A stretch of 64,000 nucleotides of DNA from Solirubrobacter pauli (GTDB lineage: Bacteria > Actinomycetota > Thermoleophilia > Solirubrobacterales > Solirubrobacteraceae). Under the pieces are notes generated by a model. It was given only the letters and a program-made list of their open reading frames with translations, did no database searches and was not told where the DNA came from. The position numbers and the translations under genes are program-made. Below, piece by piece: positions 35,143 to 42,071 of this stretch. How positions within the stretch are numbered: position 1 is the first letter of the stretch; each line of letters opens with the position of its first letter. The stretch is from contig NZ_RBIL01000001.1 in NCBI RefSeq assembly GCF_003633755.1, forward strand, positions 853,426 to 917,425. Reading direction: 5' to 3'.

Positions 35143-35850
35143 TTGTCGCCGTGGGGCCGTGTTGTGGCAGTCTCGGCCCTCCTGGTGGTGGGAGGGGCGC
35201 TTGCGCTGTTCGTCGCGTCCGTCGCCTCCACGAAGGCGACGCAGCCGTCCTTCGAGGTCGTGGGGACGGTCGAGGCGCTGACGTTCGACGTCGCCGACAG
35301 CGACGTCCTGGTCGTCGGCGGCGGCCGTCGGGACGCCGTCGAGGTCCAACGCACCGAGCGCTTCGCGTTCGGCCACGAGCCGCGGATCGAGAAGCGGGCC
35401 GAGGGCGCCTCGTTCGGGCTGCGCGCCCGCTGCCCGGTGTCGCTGCTCGGCCCGTGCAGGGTGTCGTTCCGCGTGGTCGTGCCGGACAACGTCGCGCTGG
35501 ACATCCGCACCACGGGCGGGAACGTGAGCCTGCGCGGCTACCGCGGTTCCGCGAAGGTCACGACCGGCGACGGCCGCATCGCGATCGCGGGCTACTGCGG
35601 CAACTCGCTCGACGCCCGCGCGGGCCGCGGCACGATCGCCGTCCAGGCTGCGTGCGCCCCGCCGCGGATGTCCCTGCGGACCGGCAGCGGCGCGATCCGC
35701 GCGATCATGCCGCCCGGCCGCTACGACCTCGACGCCGAGAGCACCTCGGGGGACGAGGCCGTCCGCGGCGTCACCGCCCAGCCGGACGCGCCGTACTCGG
35801 TCCAGGTGCTGAGCGGCTCGGGCGACGTGTGGGTGGAGGGCCGTTCGTGA
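35140..35850 (+). CDS. DUF4097-like exported beta-helix protein
   Basis: 236 residues. One N-terminal membrane anchor or signal (VAVSALLVVGGALALFVASVAS), then regular short beta strands with repeating 'G-x-G/S-x-I/V' turns (IRTTGGNVSLRGYRGSAKV, TTGDGRIAIAGYCG, LRTGSGAIRAIMPPG, SGSGDVWVEG), the pattern of the DUF4097 beta-helix. Three Cys could form disulfides. The ATG lies inside a stem-loop; a GTG at 35164 is an alternative start. It overlaps the histidine kinase gene by 4 nt (GTGA), so it probably belongs to the same envelope-sensing operon. Confidence 0.75.
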   Translation: MLSPWGRVVAVSALLVVGGALALFVASVASTKATQPSFEVVGTVEALTFDVADSDVLVVGGGRRDAVEVQRTERFAFGHEPRIEKRAEGASFGLRARCPVSLLGPCRVSFRVVVPDNVALDIRTTGGNVSLRGYRGSAKVTTGDGRIAIAGYCGNSLDARAGRGTIAVQAACAPPRMSLRTGSGAIRAIMPPGRYDLDAESTSGDEAVRGVTAQPDAPYSVQVLSGSGDVWVEGRS

Positions 35851-37355
35851 TCGAGGCGCTCGAGCTCGACCGGCGGCTCAACCGCGCCGGCCACGCGATC
35901 GCCTACCTCGTCGTCAGCCTCCCCGTGACGCTGCTGGCGTGGCCGGCCGTGGCGCTGCTGGTGATCGGCGCGGCGCTCAGCGTGCTCGGGATCGGGCTGC
36001 CGCTCGTCGTCGCCGGCGCGACCGCCTGCCGCACGCTCGCCAAGCTCGACCGGCGCGCCGCGAACCGCTGGCTGGACGCGCAGGTGCCGCGCTACCCGGG
36101 CCGGACCCGCAGCAACGGCGGCGCGCTGCGGCGGACGCTCGACCTGCTGTCCGAGCGCGGCCTGTGGCGGATGGCCGCGTTCCTGACGATCCGGCCGCTG
36201 CTGGCGCTCGCGCTGATCGCCGTCGCGCTCGCGCCCGTCGCCGTGCTGGCCGTCCTGCTGGAGCTCGGGGTGGAGGGGATCGCCGGCTCGGCGGAGGTCG
36301 ACTACATCGGGCCGTGGGCACTCACGACCGCGCTCGGAGTGCTGCTGCTCGCGCTCGCGCTGCCCGCCGCCGCGCTGACGATCGCGACGCTGGAGACGCT
36401 CTACCGCGTCCTCTGCGTGATCACGCGCGCGGTCATGATCCCGCGCACGGGCGGCTCGCCCGGACCGGTGCGCGAGATGCTCGCCGAGTCGCTCGGAGAC
36501 CGCTCGATCAGCGTCGCCTACTGGCTGCCGGACCGCGAGAAGTTCGTCGACGAGCAGGGCCACGACGTCACGCTGCCCGCGCCGGGCTCTGGCCGCGCGT
36601 GGACGGCGGTGGAGCGCGACGGGCGGCGCGTCGCGGCGATCCTGCACGACGCGTCGCTGGACACGTCGGCGGAGCTGGTGGAGGCGGCCGCGGCCGCGTC
36701 GTCGATGGCGCTGGACAACGAGCGCCTGCGCGCGGACCTGCAGGCGCGCGTGGAGGAGCTGCGGCTCTCGCGCTACCGGATCATGGAGGCGGGCGACGCC
36801 GCGCGCCGGCGGATCGAGCGCAACCTGCACGACGGCGCGCAGCAGCAGCTCGTCGCGCTCGCGCTGGACCTGCGGATGCTCAAGGCGCGCCTCAAGGACG
36901 ACGCGATCGACGACCTGTCCGAGCGCCTCGCCAGCGCGCTGGCCGAGCTGCGGGAGCTCGCGCGCGGGATCCACCCCGCGGTGCTCACCGACCGCGGCCT
37001 CGCCCCGGCGGTCACGTCGCTGGCCGAGCGCGCCACGGTGCCCGTCGACGTCCAGCTCGACCTGCCCGAGGAGCGCCTCCCCGCGCCGGTCGAGGCCGCG
37101 GCGTACTTCCTCGTCGCCGAGGCGCTGACCAACGTCGCGCGCTACGCGGAGGCGACGCGCGCGTGGGTCGAGGTCAAGCTCGAGCCGGAGGCGCTCGTCG
37201 TGCTCGTGGCCGACGACGGCGTGGGCGGCGTCGACCCGTCCGCGGGCGGCGGCCTGCGCGGGCTCGACGACCGCGTCGCCACCGTCGGCGGCACGCTGGA
37301 GATCGACAGCCCGATCGGCGAAGGTACGCGGCTGATGGCGAGGCTCCCGGTTTGA
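35847..37355 (+). CDS. Sensor histidine kinase (PspC/LiaS-type, HisKA_3) with N-terminal sensor membrane domain
   Basis: 502 residues. N-terminal putative sensor domain with about four membrane helices (LVVSLPVTLLAWPAVALLVI, LALALIAVALAPVAVLAVLL, TALGVLLLALALPAAALTIA), then a GAF-like or linker region containing YWLPDREKF, a coiled coil (DNERLRADLQARVEELRLSR), HisKA_3 with phosphoacceptor His in RIERNLHDGAQQQLVALALD (about residue 326), and a HATPase domain with EALTNVARYAEA and GGGLRGLDDRVA. The LHDGAQQ motif is the typical actinobacterial form. No response regulator is adjacent; instead a sugar-binding lipoprotein follows (TTGA overlap). Confidence 0.9.
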   Translation: MIEALELDRRLNRAGHAIAYLVVSLPVTLLAWPAVALLVIGAALSVLGIGLPLVVAGATACRTLAKLDRRAANRWLDAQVPRYPGRTRSNGGALRRTLDLLSERGLWRMAAFLTIRPLLALALIAVALAPVAVLAVLLELGVEGIAGSAEVDYIGPWALTTALGVLLLALALPAAALTIATLETLYRVLCVITRAVMIPRTGGSPGPVREMLAESLGDRSISVAYWLPDREKFVDEQGHDVTLPAPGSGRAWTAVERDGRRVAAILHDASLDTSAELVEAAAAASSMALDNERLRADLQARVEELRLSRYRIMEAGDAARRRIERNLHDGAQQQLVALALDLRMLKARLKDDAIDDLSERLASALAELRELARGIHPAVLTDRGLAPAVTSLAERATVPVDVQLDLPEERLPAPVEAAAYFLVAEALTNVARYAEATRAWVEVKLEPEALVVLVADDGVGGVDPSAGGGLRGLDDRVATVGGTLEIDSPIGEGTRLMARLPV

Positions 37356-38350
37356 GGTCCGCGCTGCTGATCCTGGTGGCGGCGCTCGTGCTCGCCGGTT
37401 GCGGCGAGCCCGTGGCCGAGCGCGAGCCGACCGTGCGCGTCTCCGGCACGGCCAGCTCGTCCCCCGTACCGGGCGCGCCCGCCCCGGACGGCGCGGTGCG
37501 CCTCGCGGTCGTCACGCACGGCCCCGCGTCCTCGAAGTTCTGGGCGATCATCCGCAACGGCGTCGAGTCGGCCGCGCGGCGCCTGGACGTGCTCGTCGAC
37601 TACCAGTCGCCGGACGAGTACTCGCTCGAGCGCATGAGCGCCCTGATCGACGACGCGGTCGCGACCAAGCCCGACGGCCTGGTCGTGTCGATCCCCGAGC
37701 CCGGACTGGCACCCGCGATCCGCCGGGCCGTGAAGGCCGGCATCCCGGTCGTCTCGATCAACTCCGGCAGCGGGCAGTTCCGGCGCCTCGGCGTGCTCGC
37801 GCACGTCGGGCAGGAGGAGGACCGCGCCGGGCTGGAGGCCGGGCGCCGGCTGGCGAAGGCCGGCGTGCGGCGCGCGATCTGCGTCAACCAGCAGATCGGC
37901 AACACCGGGCTCGACCTGCGCTGCTCCGGGCTGGAGAAGGCGATGAAGGAGGCCGGCGGCACGTCACGCGTGCTGGCCATCACCGACGACGATCCGGGCA
38001 CCCCGGAGCGGATCGCCGCCGCGGTCGCGTCCGACCGCGCCGACGGCGTGCTCACCACGAACTCCCTCGGCGGGCTCGCGGCGGCCGACGCGCTCGCCGG
38101 CAAGCCGGTCAAGATCGGGACGTTCGACCTCGGGCCGGACGTCCTGAAGGCGGTCCAGGCGGGCCGGATCGGCTTCGCCGTGGACCAGCAGGCGTTCCTG
38201 CAGGGCTACCTGCCGATCGAGATGCTCGCCCTGCGCGCTCGCTACGGGATCTTCCCGTCCCAGGGCGACGTGGTCGCGACGGGGCCGCACTTCGTCACCC
38301 GCGGTGACGCTGCGCAGGCGCTCGAGCTGAGCGAGCGTTCGATCCGCTAA
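37352..38350 (+). CDS. Periplasmic sugar-binding lipoprotein (ribose/LacI-type SBP)
   Basis: 332 residues. Lipoprotein signal with lipobox LVLAGC (Cys about residue 16). Type I periplasmic-binding fold: AVVTHGPASSKFWAIIRNGV, DGLVVSIPEPGLAPAIRRAV, GIPVVSINSG, and DGVLTTNSLGGLAAADAL, as in RbsB/AraF proteins. The TTG start overlaps the kinase stop by 4 nt. No ABC permease or ATPase gene is nearby, so the protein may hand its ligand signal to the kinase instead of a transporter. The stop overlaps the convergent DoxX gene by 4 nt. Confidence 0.88.
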   Translation: MRSALLILVAALVLAGCGEPVAEREPTVRVSGTASSSPVPGAPAPDGAVRLAVVTHGPASSKFWAIIRNGVESAARRLDVLVDYQSPDEYSLERMSALIDDAVATKPDGLVVSIPEPGLAPAIRRAVKAGIPVVSINSGSGQFRRLGVLAHVGQEEDRAGLEAGRRLAKAGVRRAICVNQQIGNTGLDLRCSGLEKAMKEAGGTSRVLAITDDDPGTPERIAAAVASDRADGVLTTNSLGGLAAADALAGKPVKIGTFDLGPDVLKAVQAGRIGFAVDQQAFLQGYLPIEMLALRARYGIFPSQGDVVATGPHFVTRGDAAQALELSERSIR

Positions 38351-38859
38351 GCGGCCTCGGCCGGTGCCTCCGGGGTCTCGGCGGGCGTGTTCGCCTTGGA
38401 GTACTCGATGGCGAGGTAGCCGCCACCGATGCCGGCGGCGAGCGCGCCGAGCGCCCAGGCGGTGCCCCACTCGCGGCGGTCCAGCGCGAAGCTGCCCGGC
38501 CCGCTGCCGGTGATCGCGAACAGCGCCGCCGTCATCACGAGCGGCAGCTCGAAGCCATTGTTCTGACCCCAGACGCCGTTCTGGCCGTGCACCTTCAGCG
38601 TGGCGACGGTCATCGAGCCCGTGAGCGCGGCCGACGCGACCGGCGTCGCGAAGCCGGCGACGAGCAGCGCGCCGCCCGCCGTCTCGGCCACGCCGCCCGC
38701 CGTGGCGTGGTGCTTGCCGGGATACAGCCCGACCGATTCCATCCAGCCACCGGTGCCTTCGATGCCGAAGCCGCCGAACCAGCCCTTGAGCTTCTGGAGC
38801 CCGTGACCGATGAAGAGCCCCCCGATTACGGCGCGGAGGATCGCGATGCCGAATCTCAT
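38347..38859 (-). CDS. DoxX-family membrane protein
   Basis: 170 residues with four helices (AILRAVIGGLFIGHGLQKL, GVAETAGGALLVAGFATPVA, LVMTAALFAITGSGPGSFAL, GALAAGIGGGYLAIEY), the DoxX/DoxD-like layout with the conserved GHGLQKL and G-P-G-x-x-x-L-D motifs. Members accompany redox enzymes and are thought to help quinone-linked or thiosulfate oxidation, mostly without proof. It is divergent to NDH-2 with 18 nt between start codons. C-terminal tail is Ala/Pro/Glu-rich. Confidence 0.87.
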   Translation of the reverse strand: MRFGIAILRAVIGGLFIGHGLQKLKGWFGGFGIEGTGGWMESVGLYPGKHHATAGGVAETAGGALLVAGFATPVASAALTGSMTVATLKVHGQNGVWGQNNGFELPLVMTAALFAITGSGPGSFALDRREWGTAWALGALAAGIGGGYLAIEYSKANTPAETPEAPAEAA

Positions 38860-38877
38860 GCCAATAGTCTGGTGCAA

Positions 38878-40158
38878 ATGGCCAAGCATCGTGTCGTCAT
38901 CGTGGGCGGAGGCTTCGGCGGCCTCCAAACCGCGCTTCATCTGAAGGGCGCAGACGTCGACGTGACGATCGTCGACCGTCGCAACTTCCACCTGTTCCAG
39001 CCGCTCGCGTACCAGGTCGCCACCGGCGCGCTGGCGACCGGCGAGGTCGCGTACCCGCTGCGCAGCATCTTCCGCAAGCAGGAGAACGTGCGGGTGATGC
39101 TCGCCGAGGCGACCGGCTTCGACCTGGATGCCAAGACCATCAACCTGCGCACCGCCGCGGGGGACGAGACGATCGGCTACGACACGCTCGTCGTCGGCGG
39201 CGGCTCCAAGTACAACTACTTCGGCCACCCGGAATGGCAGGAGCACGCCGCCGAGCTCAAGACGCTCGAGGGCGCGCTGCACATCCGCGCGCAGATCCTG
39301 CGCGCGTTCGAGGAGGCCGAGGTCGTCTCGGACCCGGTCGAGCGCGAACGGCTGCTGACGTTCGTGATCGTCGGCGCCGGGCCGACGGGCGCGGAGATGG
39401 CCGGGCAGATCGCGGAGATCGCGCGCGACACGCGCCGGGAGTTCCGCGTCATCGACACGTGGAAGACGCGCGTGCTGCTCGTCGAGGCGGGCCCGCGCGT
39501 GCTGGCGGCGTTCCCCGAGCGGCTCTCGAAGAAGGCCAAGAAGTCGCTGGAGTCGCTCGGGGTCGAGGTGGCGACCGACAACATGGTCAACGCCATCGAC
39601 GCCGACGGCGTGACCGTCAAGTCCGACAAGGGCGAGGAGAAGATCCGCGCCGGCACGGTCATCTGGGCCGCGGGCGTGCTCGCCTCGAGCGTCACGACGT
39701 CGCTGGCGAAGGCGGCGGGTGCCGAGCAGGACCGCGTCGACCGGCTGCTGGTCGAGCCGAACCTCACCGTGCCCGGCTACCCGGACGTGCTCGCGATCGG
39801 CGACATGGTGCAGGTGAAGGACGGCGATCCGCTGCCGGGCGTCGCGCCCGTGGCGATGCAGATGGGCCGCTACGCCGCGCGTTCGATCAAGTCCAAGCTG
39901 CGCGGCGGTGAGGCGCGGCCGTTCAAGTACAAGGACAAGGGCAACCTGGCGACGCTCGGCCGCGCCCGGGCGATCGCGGAGCTCCCGCCCGGCTTCCGCG
40001 TCTCGGGCTTCATCGCCTGGGTCCTCTGGCTCGGCATCCACCTCTGGTACCTGGTCGGCTTCGAGAACCGCGTGCTGGTGTTCACGCGCTGGGGCTTCAG
40101 CTTCCTCACCCACGGCCGCGGGACGCGCCTGATCACGGGCGAAGACCACATGCCGTGA
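38878..40158 (+). CDS. ndh: Type II NADH dehydrogenase-like FAD oxidoreductase
   Basis: 426 residues, a peripheral membrane flavoprotein passing electrons from NADH to quinone. Two Rossmann folds: FAD site VVIVGGGFGGLQTALHL at the N-terminus, NAD site FVIVGAGPTGAEMAGQIAEI near residue 160, and the FAD closing motif PGYPDVLAIGDMV near 300. C-terminal hydrophobic helix FIAWVLWLGIHLWYLVGFEN is the family's membrane anchor. It lies divergent to DoxX with 18 nt spacing and overlaps the arsR gene by GTGA, so a small respiratory or redox operon with its regulator is likely. Confidence 0.9.
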   Translation: MAKHRVVIVGGGFGGLQTALHLKGADVDVTIVDRRNFHLFQPLAYQVATGALATGEVAYPLRSIFRKQENVRVMLAEATGFDLDAKTINLRTAAGDETIGYDTLVVGGGSKYNYFGHPEWQEHAAELKTLEGALHIRAQILRAFEEAEVVSDPVERERLLTFVIVGAGPTGAEMAGQIAEIARDTRREFRVIDTWKTRVLLVEAGPRVLAAFPERLSKKAKKSLESLGVEVATDNMVNAIDADGVTVKSDKGEEKIRAGTVIWAAGVLASSVTTSLAKAAGAEQDRVDRLLVEPNLTVPGYPDVLAIGDMVQVKDGDPLPGVAPVAMQMGRYAARSIKSKLRGGEARPFKYKDKGNLATLGRARAIAELPPGFRVSGFIAWVLWLGIHLWYLVGFENRVLVFTRWGFSFLTHGRGTRLITGEDHMP

Positions 40159-40478
40159 GGCTCTTCGACGTCCTCACCGACGAGTCGCGACGCCAGATCC
40201 TCGATCTGCTGCGCGAGCGTGAGCGGTCCGTCGGTGAGCTCGTCGAGCGGCTCGGCCAGTCGCAGCCGAACGTCTCCAAGCACCTGCGCGTGCTGCGCGA
40301 GGCCGGGCTGGTGAAGGTCCGCGTGGACGCCCAGCGGCGCTGGTACGGGCTCGACCCTCAGCCTCTAGTCGAGCTTGACCTATGGCTTGCGCCCTACCGC
40401 CGCTACTGGGCGGATCGCCTGGACGACCTCGAGCGTCACCTGGTCCGCCGGGAAGAAGGCCTCGATCGCGAGCTCTGA
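40155..40478 (+). CDS. ArsR-family winged-helix regulator
   Basis: 107 residues: LFDVLTDESRRQILDLLRER, then the recognition helix LGQSQPNVSKHLRVLREAGL and the wing VRVDAQRRWYGL, ending WLAPYRRYWADRLDDLERHL, the conserved tail of the ArsR group often paired with SRPBCC proteins. No cysteine cluster for metals is present, so it is probably not metal-sensing. It starts at a GTG overlapping the NDH-2 stop and its last 99 nt run antisense to the end of the XRE gene. Confidence 0.88.
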   Translation: MRLFDVLTDESRRQILDLLRERERSVGELVERLGQSQPNVSKHLRVLREAGLVKVRVDAQRRWYGLDPQPLVELDLWLAPYRRYWADRLDDLERHLVRREEGLDREL

Positions 40479-41153
40479 CACCGTGACGTCCAGCGCGGTG
40501 CCGAACGTGGTGCGCGTGGACAGGAACGTCAGGCCGTCGATCTTCAGCGGGACGAACACGTCGTGGTGCCCGTGCGGCTCGGTCGGGCCCGGGAGCGCCG
40601 CGAGCTCGTCGTAGAGCGCCTGCAGCCCGTCGTCCGCGGTCTGGTCGATCTGGACCTGCAGGTCGGCCAGCAGGTGCGCCCGCCACTGGGCGAGGTTCTC
40701 GATCCGCGGTGCCATGCCGTCGGGGTGCAGCGCGAGGCGGAGCACGTTGACCGGAGGCTCCAGCAGGTGCGCCGCGACGCCCTGGGTGAGCAACCCGGCG
40801 GCGCGGTTCGCCGCGACGAGGTTGCTGGCCCGGTCGACGACGACCGCGGGGAACGGCTCGTGCGCCGTGAGCAGCTGGTCGAGCGCCTGCTTGACCGGCT
40901 GCAGCTCGGGCGCGTCGAGGTCGCGCTGCTGGTAGGCGGGCGCGTACCCGGCGGCGAGCAGCAGCCGGTTGCGCTCGCGCAGTGGCACGTCGAGGTGCTC
41001 GGCGAGGTGCAGGACCATCTGCTCGCTGGGCCGGCTGCGGCCCGTCTCGACGAAGCTCAGGTGCCGCGCGGAGACGCCCGCCTCGAGCGCGAGGTCGAGC
41101 TGGGACAGGCGCCGGCGGGTGCGCCACTGCTTGATCAAAGGGCCGACGGACAC
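40380..41153 (-). CDS. XRE-family regulator with MmyB-like ligand-binding domain
   Basis: 257 residues. N-terminal helix-turn-helix: RRRLSQLDLALEAGVSARHL with FVETGRSRPSEQMVLHLAEH (about 12-55). The remainder is an MmyB/MltR-like PAS-type ligand-binding domain (LTAHEPFPAVVVDRASNLVA, VNVLRLALHPDGMAP, ending ELAIEAFFPADQVT). The GTG start follows the last base of an operator palindrome, and AGAGG is 3 nt upstream. It is divergent to the NTF2-like gene; in other Actinobacteria such pairs are regulator and target. The end runs antisense to arsR. Confidence 0.88.
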   Translation of the reverse strand: MSVGPLIKQWRTRRRLSQLDLALEAGVSARHLSFVETGRSRPSEQMVLHLAEHLDVPLRERNRLLLAAGYAPAYQQRDLDAPELQPVKQALDQLLTAHEPFPAVVVDRASNLVAANRAAGLLTQGVAAHLLEPPVNVLRLALHPDGMAPRIENLAQWRAHLLADLQVQIDQTADDGLQALYDELAALPGPTEPHGHHDVFVPLKIDGLTFLSTRTTFGTALDVTVSELAIEAFFPADQVTLEVVQAIRPVAAVGRKP

Positions 41154-41184
41154 TTACCTCTGAGGTAATTGAAGCACTTACCTC
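41154..41184. promoter_or_regulatory. operator of the XRE regulator: TTACCTC-T-GAGGTAA plus a second half-site
   Basis: A perfect 15-bp palindrome (41154-41168) followed by a direct copy of its left half with flank, ACTTACCTC, at 41176-41184. The palindrome abuts the start codon of the XRE gene and lies 36 nt before the ATG of the divergent gene. Binding would block both. Confidence 0.6.
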
Positions 41185-41204
41185 GGTCGGTGAGGATGCC
41201 GGGC

Positions 41205-41561
41205 ATGACGAACACCATCACCTCCGTCGTGGACACCTACATCGCGGCCTGGAACGAGGCCGACCCGGAGCGGCGCCGCGCGCTCGTCGGCGAGACGTGG
41301 ACCGAGGACGGCACGTACCTGGACCCGCTGATGGCCGGTCGCGGGCCGGACGAGATCGCGGCGATGATCGGCGCGGCGCAGGCGCAGTTCCCCGGTCACC
41401 GGTTCGAGCTCGCGTTCGGGCCGGACGCGCACAACGACGTCGTGCGGTTCGCGTGGACGCTGACCGCCGGCCACGGTCCGGTCGCGCGTGGCACGGACTT
41501 CGCGACCGTCGGCGCGGATGGGCGCTTGCGTTCGGTCACCGGTTTCCTCGAGACTGCCTGA
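41205..41561 (+). CDS. NTF2-like/SnoaL-type protein
   Basis: 118 residues of the NTF2-like cone fold: ITSVVDTYIAAWNEADPERR, ETWTEDGTYLDPLMAGRGPD, and the C-terminal strands FAWTLTAGHGPVARGTDFAT. Relatives are SnoaL-like cyclases, isomerases and ligand-binding proteins. It is divergent to an XRE regulator with a shared operator and 3 nt upstream of the methyltransferase-like gene. The ATG at 41205 is preferred over one three codons earlier. Substrate unknown. Confidence 0.83.
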   Translation: MTNTITSVVDTYIAAWNEADPERRRALVGETWTEDGTYLDPLMAGRGPDEIAAMIGAAQAQFPGHRFELAFGPDAHNDVVRFAWTLTAGHGPVARGTDFATVGADGRLRSVTGFLETA

Positions 41562-41564
41562 GCC

Positions 41565-42071
41565 ATGAAGCGCTCCTCGGCGGCGGCCGGCAGCTCCCTG
41601 TTCTTCGCGGCGGCGCCGTGCGTCGTCGCGGGCGTGGTCCCGTGGGCGATCACGGGCTGGGAGGGCTCACCCGGCTGGATGGGCTGGCGGGTGGTCGGCG
41701 CCGTCGTGACCGCGTGCGCCGCGGCCGTGCTCGTGCACGCGTTCGCGCGGTTCGTGCGCGAGGGGATCGGCACGCCGGCGCCGGTCGCGCCCACCCGGCA
41801 CCTCGTCGTCGGCGGGCTCTACCGCTGGGTGCGCAATCCGATGTACATCGCCGTCGTCGCGTGCGTGCTCGGCCAGGCGGGCATCTTCGGGTCGGACGCG
41901 CTGCTCGTGTACGGCGCGGCGCTGATGGTCGTGTTCTTCAGCTTCGTGCGGCTGTACGAGGAGCCGACGCTGGCGCGGCAGTTCGGCGCGGAGTACGCGG
42001 CGTACCGGCGGGCGGTGCCGGGCTGGTTCCCGCGAGCACGGCCGGCAGCAGTCCCGCCAAGGACGAGCTGA
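41565..42071 (+). CDS. isoprenylcysteine carboxyl methyltransferase-family membrane protein
   Basis: 168 residues with four or five helices and the ICMT/PEMT signature GLYRWVRNPMYIAVVACVLG (about residue 85), followed by the SAM-binding EEPTLARQFGAEYAAYRRAV. Members methylate small lipids or thiols, or have unknown substrates. The start is 3 nt after the NTF2-like stop, so they are co-transcribed. The last 134 nt are antisense to the end of the pabBC gene. Confidence 0.85.
   Translation: MKRSSAAAGSSLFFAAAPCVVAGVVPWAITGWEGSPGWMGWRVVGAVVTACAAAVLVHAFARFVREGIGTPAPVAPTRHLVVGGLYRWVRNPMYIAVVACVLGQAGIFGSDALLVYGAALMVVFFSFVRLYEEPTLARQFGAEYAAYRRAVPGWFPRARPAAVPPRTS

Noticed and set aside
34713-35846. 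Long upstream extension of the histidine kinase frame
   Set aside because: Alternative-frame translation of the GNAT-like and DUF4097 genes; the GTG at 35847 fits the GTGA overlap.
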